DNA from: Sediminibacterium soli
GTDB taxonomy: Bacteria; Bacteroidota; Bacteroidia; Chitinophagales; Chitinophagaceae
Direction of reading: 5' to 3'
Length of the DNA: 64,000 bases
Assembly (NCBI RefSeq): GCF_009939225.1
Contig: NZ_JAACJR010000003.1
Coordinates: 496,001-560,000 of the forward strand
A program made the position numbers and the translations under genes. Within the stretch, counting starts at the first letter, position 1, and each line of letters begins with the position of its first letter. The notes under the pieces were generated by a model that saw only the letters and a list, made by a program, of their open reading frames with translations, was not told the origin of the DNA and did not search any database. Below, piece after piece: positions 41,042 to 48,379 of this stretch.

Positions 41042-42052
41042 ATGCTTCTGAGTAAACGGTTCAAAATATTTCTCAACTATGTTCTTGGTCCGGCCATTTT
41101 TATATGGCTATCCTGGTCAATCTACCACCAGATACAGAAGCAGGCCAATGTGCACCAGTCCTGGTACATCATCAAAAGCGCATTAACGGGGCCGCAGTCC
41201 TGGAAGCTGGGTCTGGTGATAGCACTCATGATCGTTCAGTGGGGTTTTGAGGCACGCAAATGGCAGATACTGATCGGGCATATCCAGAAAGTGTCGTCGA
41301 AAGCGGCTTTTCGCGCCATCCTTTCGGGGCAGGCGCTCGGATTCAGCACCCCCAACCGGGTTGGCGAATTGCTGGGGCGGGCAGTATTCCTTGACGAGGG
41401 TAACCGCCTGCGCGGTATCGTGCTGTCGCTGGTGGGCGGGCTCAGCCAGACCATCGTTACGCTGCTGGGCGGACTGCTTGCGCTGGTTTGGCTGCGCACC
41501 GATATTCTTCCGGCAACAAACAGGGTAGCGGGCGTATCCATTGTATGGTACGCGGGATTTGTGATTGCCACGGCCATCGGCGTGTTGGCATTTGTATTGC
41601 TGTTCTTTCGCATCGCCTGGGTGATCAGGATGCTTGAGCGGATACGTTTTGTTAACAGGTACCGTTTCCTGATAGAGGAACTGGAGAACCTGAGAAGGAA
41701 AGAATTAACAAGAATTTTGTTGCTTTCTTTATGCCGGTACGCCGTGTTTATCGTCCAGTATATATTACTATTGCAGGTGTTCGCCGTAGAGGTTACGCTG
41801 GTAAACGCGGTTTGTATGGTGAGCGTGATGTTGCTGATTCTTACGATCGTACCCACCATTGCGCTTGCGGAACTGGGGTTCAGGGGCCAGGTGAGCCTGC
41901 AATTGTTCGGGTTGTTAAGCAGTAATACCATCGGCATTATTGCTACAACGGCGGGAATATGGATCATCAACCTGATCATACCTGCCGCAGCCGGCAGCCT
42001 GTTTCTTATCGGTATCAGGATATTCAGGAACAAAAAGGAAAAAGCAACGTGA
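41042..42052 (+). CDS. Lysylphosphatidylglycerol synthase TM / UPF0104 flippase-like membrane protein
   Basis: 336 residues from ATG 41042 (MLLSKRFKIFLNYVLGP); earlier in-frame starts at 40988 and 40934 are possible but unsupported. There are about eight membrane helices. Landmarks of the LPG_synthase_TM/AglD-like family are present: QWGFEARKWQILI, SGQALGFSTPNRVGELLGRAVFL and VPTIALAELGFRG. These proteins lack an enzyme domain and are thought to move lipids or lipid-linked compounds. The DUF3108 gene overlaps its stop (GTGA). Confidence 0.8.
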   Translation: MLLSKRFKIFLNYVLGPAIFIWLSWSIYHQIQKQANVHQSWYIIKSALTGPQSWKLGLVIALMIVQWGFEARKWQILIGHIQKVSSKAAFRAILSGQALGFSTPNRVGELLGRAVFLDEGNRLRGIVLSLVGGLSQTIVTLLGGLLALVWLRTDILPATNRVAGVSIVWYAGFVIATAIGVLAFVLLFFRIAWVIRMLERIRFVNRYRFLIEELENLRRKELTRILLLSLCRYAVFIVQYILLLQVFAVEVTLVNAVCMVSVMLLILTIVPTIALAELGFRGQVSLQLFGLLSSNTIGIIATTAGIWIINLIIPAAAGSLFLIGIRIFRNKKEKAT

Positions 42053-42855
42053 AAAAATTACTGGCCATTTTGTTGATCATGATGGGACTCAGCTGGCAGC
42101 CCGCACCGGTAACCGCACCTGCAGGGGAGTTTTGCGGTATCCGCAACCTCTCTTTCGAGCAGGGAGAAAATCTCACTTTCAACGTGTTCTATTCGGTGGT
42201 CGGACTGTATGTAAATGCCGGCACCGCCAATTTTACGGTTACGCTGGACCAGGTGAACAACCGGCCCACGTACCATGTGGTGGGGCATGGTACATCTAAC
42301 AGCAGTTACGACTGGATATTCAAGGTAAGAGACCGTTACGAGTCCTTTATCGATACCGCCAGCATGCAGCCGCTGAAATTTATCCGGGATATCAACGAAG
42401 GCGGTTTTAAGAAATACGAGAATGTAACTTTCATCAGCCATAACAACAGCGCCATCACCGCCAACGGCGTGTTCAAGGTGCCCAATTGCGTACAGGATGT
42501 ACTGAGCGCGATTTACTATGCGCGTAACATTGATTTCAACAAATACAAACCCGAAGACAAGATACCGTTTACCATGTTTCTCGATAACGAGGTATACAAC
42601 CTGTACATCAAATACATGGGTAAGGAAACCGTAAAGACCAAGTATGGTAAGTTCCGCGCCATTAAATTCAAACCCCTGCTGGTGAAAGGAACGATGTTCG
42701 AAGGCGGTGAGAAAATGACGGTATGGGTAAGCGACGACATGAACCACCTGCCGCTCCGCGTGGAAAGCCCTATTGTAGTGGGCAGTATCAAAGTGGATAT
42801 GATGCAGTACCGCAACCTGCGTTACCCGTTGAGTTCCATGATCAGTTTCCGGTGA
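42049..42855 (+). CDS. DUF3108 domain-containing exported protein
   Basis: 268 residues. Start GTG 42049 overlaps the upstream stop by four bases and gives a proper signal peptide (KKLLAILLIMMGLSWQPAPVTAPA). The mature part is beta-rich: EQGENLTFNVFYSVVGLYVNAGTANFTV, SYDWIFKVRDRYESFID, QPLKFIRDINEGG and YGKFRAIKFKPLLVKGTMFEGGEKMTVWVSDDMNHLPLRVES are DUF3108 landmarks (for example VGLYVNAG and WVSDDMNHLPLRVES). It is periplasmic or outer-membrane associated. Function unknown. Translational coupling to the flippase-like gene suggests one envelope-lipid task. Confidence 0.82.
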   Translation: MKKLLAILLIMMGLSWQPAPVTAPAGEFCGIRNLSFEQGENLTFNVFYSVVGLYVNAGTANFTVTLDQVNNRPTYHVVGHGTSNSSYDWIFKVRDRYESFIDTASMQPLKFIRDINEGGFKKYENVTFISHNNSAITANGVFKVPNCVQDVLSAIYYARNIDFNKYKPEDKIPFTMFLDNEVYNLYIKYMGKETVKTKYGKFRAIKFKPLLVKGTMFEGGEKMTVWVSDDMNHLPLRVESPIVVGSIKVDMMQYRNLRYPLSSMISFR

Positions 42856-42868
42856 AGAAGCGGCAGCG

Positions 42869-43297
42869 CTAATTGGCGGTGGCCGTGCCGGTAGACGCGA
42901 TCCAGTCGAGGGATTCTTTCACCAGTGAGCTTTCTTTTTTCCGCGGTGCCTCGCTCCATAAACGGTATTCCGTATGCAGCCGGCTGAGTTTGGAATGCGT
43001 ATACACATACCAGCAGATAAAGACGATGATCAGTGTGGCAATGGCCGTACCCACCAGCATACCGCCGATCAGCGACTGGTAATCCCTGTAACCAAGGTAG
43101 GAGCAAACAACGATGGAAGCCGCGGAGAGACAGCCTGAAACGCCGGCAATAACCGCATTGGCGTTCCTGTTGGCAATTTCCATACGGGTCTTGCATTTAT
43201 CACAATGCGTAGCGGAAAGGTTGTTGAGCACCACAAATTTCCTGAAGGATATCGGCTCGGTGCATTCCGGGCAGCAGGCGTTTTGGGGTTTAAGCAT
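42869..43297 (-). CDS. Zinc-ribbon membrane protein, function unknown
   Basis: 142 residues from ATG 43297 (MLKPQNACCPEC); a start nine codons earlier is also possible. Two CxxC knuckles (CPEC near residue 10 and CDKC near 33) make a zinc ribbon. Two membrane helices follow (NAVIAGVSGCLSAASIVVCSYLG and GGMLVGTAIATLIIVFICWYVYT, about 46-68 and 77-99), then a charged cytoplasmic tail. No known family. It converges on the DUF3108 gene 13 bases away. Confidence 0.68.
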   Translation of the reverse strand: MLKPQNACCPECTEPISFRKFVVLNNLSATHCDKCKTRMEIANRNANAVIAGVSGCLSAASIVVCSYLGYRDYQSLIGGMLVGTAIATLIIVFICWYVYTHSKLSRLHTEYRLWSEAPRKKESSLVKESLDWIASTGTATAN

Positions 43298-43444
43298 AGG
43301 ATATTGGATATTAACGGATACCAAGATAAGCTGGTAAAAAACATATTCCTATATCCTAAAATGTGAGTTTTTTGTAGTGATTATACGAAAATGAGTAGAA
43401 ATTATGCCAGTGGCAGGGGATTTGACACCTGCCGGCAGCCGGCC

Positions 43445-44308
43445 TCAGAGATCAGAAAGGGCGAACCTGTCTTTCTCCCGGACCCCTTTTTCGGTCTGCT
43501 GCAGACTGCAGCATTCGTGGGCGGGATCGTGTTCGAAATACAGGATATAATCGTTGGCTGCCGCTTCCTGCAGGAAATTCGTTTTTTCCCTGAGCGAAGT
43601 GAGCGGGAACATATCGTAGGCCATAATATACGGCAGGGGCAGATGAGCTATCGATGGCAGCAGGTCGGCCATGTAAACAATCGTTCTGCCTTTGTAGGCG
43701 ATCTGTGGCAGCATCATTTTATCAGTATGCCCGTTCACAAAACGGATGCTGATGTTTTCCGTAAAAGAAACCGAAGACAGCTGTCCTTCAGGAGTGCCGG
43801 AGGGAACTTCCACGAACTTCAAACGCCCGCTTTCCTGCATCGGCAGGATGTTCTCCTTTAAAAACGAGGCTTTCTCCCTTGCATTCGGAACGGTGGCCCA
43901 TTGCCAGTGGTCGGCATTGCTCCAGTAAACGGCGTTCGGGAATGCCGGCACCAGTTGGTCCCCCTGTCTTTCAATGCATCCCCCGCAATGGTCAAAATGC
44001 AGATGCGTCAGGAACACATCGGTGATATCCTTTCGGCTGAAACCGCAGTTGTCCAGCGATTTGTCCAGCGTATCATCGCCGTGCAGGTAATAATGACCAA
44101 AGAACCTGGCGTCCTGTTTGTTGCCCATGCCGGTATCTACCAGTATCAGCCGTTCGCCTTCCTGTATCAGCAAACAACGCAGTGCCCAGGAGCACATATT
44201 GTTGTCGTCGGCCGGGTTGAGTTTGTTCCAGATACTTTTCGGCACCACGCCGAACATGGCGCCGCCATCGAGTTTGAAATAACCGGTGTTGATGGTGAAT
44301 AGATTCAT
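43445..44308 (-). CDS. MBL-fold metallo-hydrolase
   Basis: 287 residues of the metallo-beta-lactamase fold. The metal-binding motif is THLHFDHCGG, with later ligands in FVNGHTDKM and YMADLLPS, and the closing His in YFEHDPAHE. Start ATG 44308 (MNLFTINTGYFKLDGGAMFG) begins with the typical first strand; eight codons upstream are also open. The full-length layout resembles lactonase/quorum-quenching or lipase-like MBL hydrolases. The substrate is unknown. It lies 35 bases after the MFS transporter gene. Confidence 0.88.
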   Translation of the reverse strand: MNLFTINTGYFKLDGGAMFGVVPKSIWNKLNPADDNNMCSWALRCLLIQEGERLILVDTGMGNKQDARFFGHYYLHGDDTLDKSLDNCGFSRKDITDVFLTHLHFDHCGGCIERQGDQLVPAFPNAVYWSNADHWQWATVPNAREKASFLKENILPMQESGRLKFVEVPSGTPEGQLSSVSFTENISIRFVNGHTDKMMLPQIAYKGRTIVYMADLLPSIAHLPLPYIMAYDMFPLTSLREKTNFLQEAAANDYILYFEHDPAHECCSLQQTEKGVREKDRFALSDL

Positions 44309-44309
44309 A

Positions 44310-44375
44310 GATAGGGTGAATTCAACATTCAAAAAGCAAAATTCAAAAAAAAGAACCGGTTTTCAATTTTGAATA
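44310..44375. repeat. Short TTCAAAA/TTTTGAA repeat (MBL-MFS gap)
   Basis: Units ATTCAACATTCAAAA, GCAAAATTCAAAA and the inverted TTTTCAATTTTGAATATT occupy the gap and the end of the MFS gene. It is a weak member of the short-period repeats seen throughout the window. Confidence 0.4.
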
Positions 44376-45668
44376 TTGTGTTCGCATCGCATAAGCGAGC
44401 AATAACAGGCCGATCGCAAAAAACACCACCAGCGTCAGCACCGAATTCCGCTGCGAGCCGCTGAGCTCATTGATAAAACCAAAACTGGACATACCGATTA
44501 CGATCGCGATCTTTTCCGTGACATCGTAGAAACTGAAAAAAGAAGTGGTATCCCGTGTTTCGGGCATCAGTTTCGCATAGGTGCTGCGGCTCAGGGACTG
44601 GATGCCGCCCATAACAAAACCCACCAGCGTGGCAAGGGCATAGAATTCATAGATACCGTCTCTCGGCAAAAGATAACCGATCACGCAAAGCACGATCCAT
44701 AAAGCCACCACGATCATCAGCGCCCTGAAATTGCCCAGTTTGGATGACAGCCTGGCGATGGCATAGGCGCCGGGTATGGCCACCAGCTGTATGATCAGTA
44801 TGGATATGATCAGGTTTTCCGTGGGTATATTCAGCTCGCTTTTGCCATACAGTGTTGCTGCCAGCATAACAGTTTGCACCCCCATATTGTAAAAGAAAAA
44901 AGCACCCAGGTATCTTTTCAGTACAGGCATCTGTTTTACCTGCAGCCATACCTTATTCAGTTCTTTGTACCCATGGGTCAGCAGGCTGCCGCGGTCGCCG
45001 CTTTTTTCGATCGGGGTATTTTTGGGCAGGCGGCTGAGCGAGAACTGGCCGAAGCCCCACCACCAGATACCCACCAGCAGGAACGAGAGCTGCGAAGCTT
45101 TTCCTTCATTAATGCCAAACAGATCGGGTTTAAGCACAAAAACAAAACAGATGATCTGCAGGATCACACTGCCGATATACCCCATGGCAAACCCTTTTGC
45201 GCTTACCCTGTCCTGGTCCTGCGGCGCAGCAATCTCGGGAAGAAAGGAATTGTAGAACACAAGACTGGCCCAGTAGCCGATACAGGCAATCACCAGGCAG
45301 GCAATGCCATACCCCAGGTTGTTGCTGTCGTAAAAATAAAGCGCACTGCAGGCCAGGCTGCCGATGGTGCAGAAAAAGAACAGGAATTTTTTCTTATTGC
45401 CTTTGTAATCGGCGATCGATGACAGGATAGGCGAGATGATGGCAACAATAAGAAAGGCAAAACTCAGCGCGTACGTGTACAGCGAGGTATTGACAAACTC
45501 CCTTCCAAAAAACCGCACCGTGTCAACCGGGGTATTGGGGTCATGATCACCCGTTACCGCTTCAAAATACGCGGGAAAAATAGTGGAGGTGATCACCAGG
45601 TTGTACACACTGTTGGCCCAGTCATACATTGCCCAGCCATTGATGACTTTCTTGGAAGCGGTTTGCAT
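44343..45668 (-). CDS. MFS transporter, UMF1 (Atg22-like) family
   Basis: 441 residues with about twelve membrane helices. The opening KKVINGWAMYDWANSVYNLVITSTIFPAYF is the hallmark of the UMF1/Atg22-like group (YDWANSAY). Other landmarks are ISPILSSIADYKGNKKKFLFFF, YNSFLPEIAAPQDQDRVSAKGFAMGYIGS and GGIQSLSRSTYAKLMP. Members are thought to export amino acids or small solutes; the cargo is unknown here. Its C-terminal codons run into a TTCAAAA repeat. Confidence 0.9.
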   Translation of the reverse strand: MQTASKKVINGWAMYDWANSVYNLVITSTIFPAYFEAVTGDHDPNTPVDTVRFFGREFVNTSLYTYALSFAFLIVAIISPILSSIADYKGNKKKFLFFFCTIGSLACSALYFYDSNNLGYGIACLVIACIGYWASLVFYNSFLPEIAAPQDQDRVSAKGFAMGYIGSVILQIICFVFVLKPDLFGINEGKASQLSFLLVGIWWWGFGQFSLSRLPKNTPIEKSGDRGSLLTHGYKELNKVWLQVKQMPVLKRYLGAFFFYNMGVQTVMLAATLYGKSELNIPTENLIISILIIQLVAIPGAYAIARLSSKLGNFRALMIVVALWIVLCVIGYLLPRDGIYEFYALATLVGFVMGGIQSLSRSTYAKLMPETRDTTSFFSFYDVTEKIAIVIGMSSFGFINELSGSQRNSVLTLVVFFAIGLLLLAYAMRTQYSKLKTGSFF

Positions 45669-45697
45669 GCGGTTGGTTTTGGTTGCTTAAATATATT

Positions 45698-45838
45698 ATG
45701 GATTGGTGGATTAGTGGATTAGCGGATTCTGGATTTTTTTGGCTGTATCGTCCCGCGAAATACTTCCTGCCTTTCCCAGGCACCACCATTCACTAATCCA
45801 TAATCCGCGAATCCGGAATCCACTAATCCGCTAATCGA
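45698..45838. repeat. Family A two-armed repeat (uppP-MFS gap)
   Basis: The left arm has GGATTGGTGGATTAGTGGATT and GCGGATTCTGG (units of 7-8); the right arm, after about 50 bases, has CACTAATCCATAATCCGCG and GAATCCACTAATCCGC in inverted sense. It is the same design as at 9970-10117, but with less perfect pairing. Confidence 0.7.
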
Positions 45839-45841
45839 TAG

Positions 45842-46639
45842 TTATTTGATATAGCCCGAGAGCACCAGCGCCAGCAACACCACGCCGCCGATTACCCGGT
45901 ACCAGCCAAACAGTTTAAAACCGGCACGCTGCAGGTACTGGATAAAGAACCTGATGGCCAGCATGGCCACCACAAAAGCCACCAGGTTGCCTACGGCAAG
46001 CGCCACCAGGTTATCGGTGTTCCTGAGCATCCCGGGATTGTCTTTGAATGCTTTCAGTAATTTATAGCCTGTGGCCGCCGCCATGGTTGGCACGGCAAGA
46101 AAAAAAGAAAACTCTGCCGCCAGGCTCCTGGTCAGTTTCTGCTGCATACCGCCGATGATGCTGGCGGCGCTGCGGCTGGTTCCGGGGATCATGGCAAGAC
46201 ATTGCCAGATACCGATGATGAATGCCTCGCCGAAACTGATCTTTTCATCGGTTTCGATAGTTGGATTTTTGAAGAGCGCATCGATAAACAACAATACGAT
46301 ACCGCCTGCCAGCATGGTAACTGCCACGGTAAGCGGACTTTCAAGCAGTGCATCGATCTTGTCTGAAAAGATCGCCCCCAGCGCCAGCGCGGGTATTACC
46401 GCAACGATCAGTTTGGCGTAGAATGTCCAGGGGTTGCGGACAAAGAATTTCTTCCAGTACAACACCACCACCGATAATATTGCGCCCAGCTGTATGGCCA
46501 CTTCGAACAGCTTGGTAAAATCGTCTTTGCCAATACCCAGCAGGGAACTGGTGATGATCATATGTCCTGTGGACGAAATCGGCAGAAACTCAGTAACGCC
46601 TTCAACAATGGCAATGATGACAGCTTCAAAAAGAGACAT
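45842..46639 (-). CDS. uppP: Undecaprenyl-diphosphatase (bacitracin resistance protein)
   Basis: An integral membrane enzyme that recycles undecaprenyl pyrophosphate for wall and envelope synthesis. The 265 residues have eight membrane helices and both signatures: EGVTEFLPISSTGHMII (catalytic Glu/His region) and PGTSRSAASIIGGM. The order ftsX-DUF3098-uppP is standard in Bacteroidota, but here an intrinsic terminator (46739-46760) separates uppP from DUF3098, so uppP may have its own promoter. Confidence 0.95.
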   Translation of the reverse strand: MSLFEAVIIAIVEGVTEFLPISSTGHMIITSSLLGIGKDDFTKLFEVAIQLGAILSVVVLYWKKFFVRNPWTFYAKLIVAVIPALALGAIFSDKIDALLESPLTVAVTMLAGGIVLLFIDALFKNPTIETDEKISFGEAFIIGIWQCLAMIPGTSRSAASIIGGMQQKLTRSLAAEFSFFLAVPTMAAATGYKLLKAFKDNPGMLRNTDNLVALAVGNLVAFVVAMLAIRFFIQYLQRAGFKLFGWYRVIGGVVLLALVLSGYIK

Positions 46640-46643
46640 GGGT

Positions 46644-46690
46644 TGGGAATTAAGAAGTAAAAATTAATAATTAAAAATGAATAATGGGAG
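46644..46690. repeat. AATTAA/AAAATTAATAATT AT-rich repeat
   Basis: A stretch of AATTAAGAAGTAAAAATT, AATAATTAAAAATG and AATAATGG directly upstream of uppP. It is again a short-period pattern and could also serve as an AT-rich promoter region for uppP. Confidence 0.4.
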
Positions 46691-46738
46691 CACGGCCGGT
46701 ATGTAGCCTTCGGTTCGCTTGCACAATATACCGGGTAT

Positions 46739-46760
46739 AAAAAAAGCGGCTGAAGCCGCT
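46739..46760 (-). terminator. Intrinsic terminator between DUF3098 and uppP
   Basis: Read on the minus strand: AGCGGC, loop TTCA, GCCGCT, then seven T bases. The 6-bp stem with a tetraloop lies 23 bases after the DUF3098 stop. Confidence 0.8.
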
Positions 46761-46782
46761 GTGATTTTTTTGATCGAATACC

Positions 46783-47031
46783 TTATGCTGTTTTCGGTTT
46801 TTTGAAGATGGCAAAGATCTCTATACCCAGTCCCAGCAGGATCAGTATCGGTGCCACGGTGAGTCTTACAGTACTGTATACCTCGTTTGTATCGAACACA
46901 TTCGGGTCTGCACTTTTACCGCCCGACAGCAGGAACATACCCAGGGCCACTACAGCGGCTCCGATCAGCATCCATAAATAATTGTCCTTTGTAAACAGGG
47001 TGGTGTTCAATGTTGGTTTCTGGTCTGCCAT
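46783..47031 (-). CDS. DUF3098 membrane protein
   Basis: 82 residues from ATG 47031 (MADQKPTLNTTLFTKDNY); the longer open frame upstream is not family-like. Two membrane helices (YLWMLIGAAVVALGMFLLSGG and LTVAPILILLGLGIEIFAIF) flank a polar loop (KSADPNVFDTNEVYST). DUF3098 proteins lie between ftsX and uppP in most Bacteroidota, which suggests a minor role in division or envelope synthesis. It lies about 120 bases after ftsX. Confidence 0.85.
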   Translation of the reverse strand: MADQKPTLNTTLFTKDNYLWMLIGAAVVALGMFLLSGGKSADPNVFDTNEVYSTVRLTVAPILILLGLGIEIFAIFKKPKTA

Positions 47032-47154
47032 GGTAGCACGTTTAACGGATGCAATATAGGTAAGGTTGGGCATTTTGGAATTGGGGATGGGGAAATTTTG
47101 AAACGGGGCCTGGCCTGAAAATCCCAGGATTTGGCCGTCCTCCATTCCAATAGG

Positions 47155-48030
47155 TCAATACAGGTCGTCGAGTTTCATTTTCAGGTATTTGAGTACACTG
47201 CGGTGGGTGCTGTATACGGAAATGCCCACGCCCAGTATCACCAGGCCGAAGAAAAGGATCAGCGTCAGTTTGGTATCGCGTATCACCCTTAACTGCGGAA
47301 ACTGGCTTTCGGCCCAGCCGATCAGCGTGAACAGCAGTAAAATGGCGATCGCGGAGCTGATCAGTCCGTTTACCAGCGCACGTACATTCAGTGGTTTGGC
47401 AATAAAGCCCCGGGTTGCGCCCACCATCTGCATGGTCTTGATCAGGAAGCGGTTGCTGAACATGGCCAGCCGTATGGTATTGTCAATACTCACGATAACG
47501 ATCACGCACAATACCACCGCTATCACCAGGAATATCAGCCCGATCTTGGAGGCGCGTTCGTTCAGGTTGGTCACCAGGCTCTGCGGGTATTGCAGGTCGG
47601 TGATCTGGTTACCGTAGGCGCCCATCAGTTCGTCCGAGATCTTTTTAAGGCTGTCTGCATTCACATAACTCGCCTTTGCATAAAAATCGATGCTTTCCGG
47701 AAGCGGGTTTACATCCAATATCTTGGCCCAGTCCTCGTTGTTTTCCCTGTTCCAGATCTGCTTGGCGGTATTCTTGTCTACATAGGTTACGTTCTTGGCG
47801 TAAGGCCTCCCGGCAATGAACTGTTGTATCTGCCCGATCGTATCCTTGTTGAGGGTGCGCAGATAGGCGCTCAGACGGATATCTTCCTTGAACGCATTAC
47901 CCACCGATTTGATGTTCAGGAAAAACCAGCCCATGATACCCAGTATCAGCAATACCAGGGCTACGCCCACGATGCTGTAGATATAATTGGGCTTGCTGCG
48001 TTTAAGAGACGCTTTCGCGCTGTTTGCCAT
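47155..48030 (-). CDS. ftsX: Cell division protein FtsX (permease-like)
   Basis: 291 residues. FtsX forms a complex with the ATPase FtsE and controls peptidoglycan hydrolases at the septum. It has an N-terminal cytoplasmic tail, a first membrane helix (IVGVALVLLILGIMGWFFL, about 20-38), a periplasmic domain (KEDIRLSAYLRTLNKDTIGQIQQFI...), and three further helices with the FtsX-type cytoplasmic loop (FSNRFLIKTMQMVGATRGFI). ftsE is not in the window, as is usual in Bacteroidota. It diverges from leuS. Confidence 0.93.
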   Translation of the reverse strand: MANSAKASLKRSKPNYIYSIVGVALVLLILGIMGWFFLNIKSVGNAFKEDIRLSAYLRTLNKDTIGQIQQFIAGRPYAKNVTYVDKNTAKQIWNRENNEDWAKILDVNPLPESIDFYAKASYVNADSLKKISDELMGAYGNQITDLQYPQSLVTNLNERASKIGLIFLVIAVVLCVIVIVSIDNTIRLAMFSNRFLIKTMQMVGATRGFIAKPLNVRALVNGLISSAIAILLLFTLIGWAESQFPQLRVIRDTKLTLILFFGLVILGVGISVYSTHRSVLKYLKMKLDDLY

Positions 48031-48379
48031 GCTCTTGGTTTTAATTCCGGTTAGGATTCAGGTCTTACAAATGTACGGTTTTGATGCCTAAACCCTACAT
48101 TTGCAGCACTCTGACGATGGGTTTTGCTATTGGAAAATAGCGTATTCCCGGCCGGGGGCGGGTTAAAGAACTGTTAGTATTCTGTAGCCGGCACCGGGTC
48201 CTTTGTTCGGCTTCGTTGCGTTCGCCTGCGCGAAGCTTTGGCGAAGCAAGGTAGCACACCTGTACTCCGGCATGCAAAGGGTCTGTCGTCCACAAGCTTC
48301 CAGCAAACCCCGTACCCGATAAACCGATACGCAAACAAACCGGCAGATCAATAAACGAACAGACCAACAGACAATCATC
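48031..48379. other. 349-base divergent ftsX/leuS intergenic region
   Basis: A minus-strand TACATTTG (48068-48075) fits TANNTTTG, 37 bases before the ftsX start. A plus-strand TACATTTG (48096-48103) could serve leuS but would leave a leader of about 270 bases. The middle holds a GCGAAGCTTTGGCGAAGC palindrome-like repeat (about 48228-48247), and the last 50 bases before leuS repeat AAACNNACNGACC-like units. I see no T-box or other known riboswitch. Confidence 0.4.

Noticed and set aside
48096..48379. T-box or other riboswitch in the long leuS leader
   Set aside because: No T-box sequence (such as the AGGGTGGNACCGCG core) and no terminator/antiterminator pair; T-boxes are also not typical of Bacteroidota.
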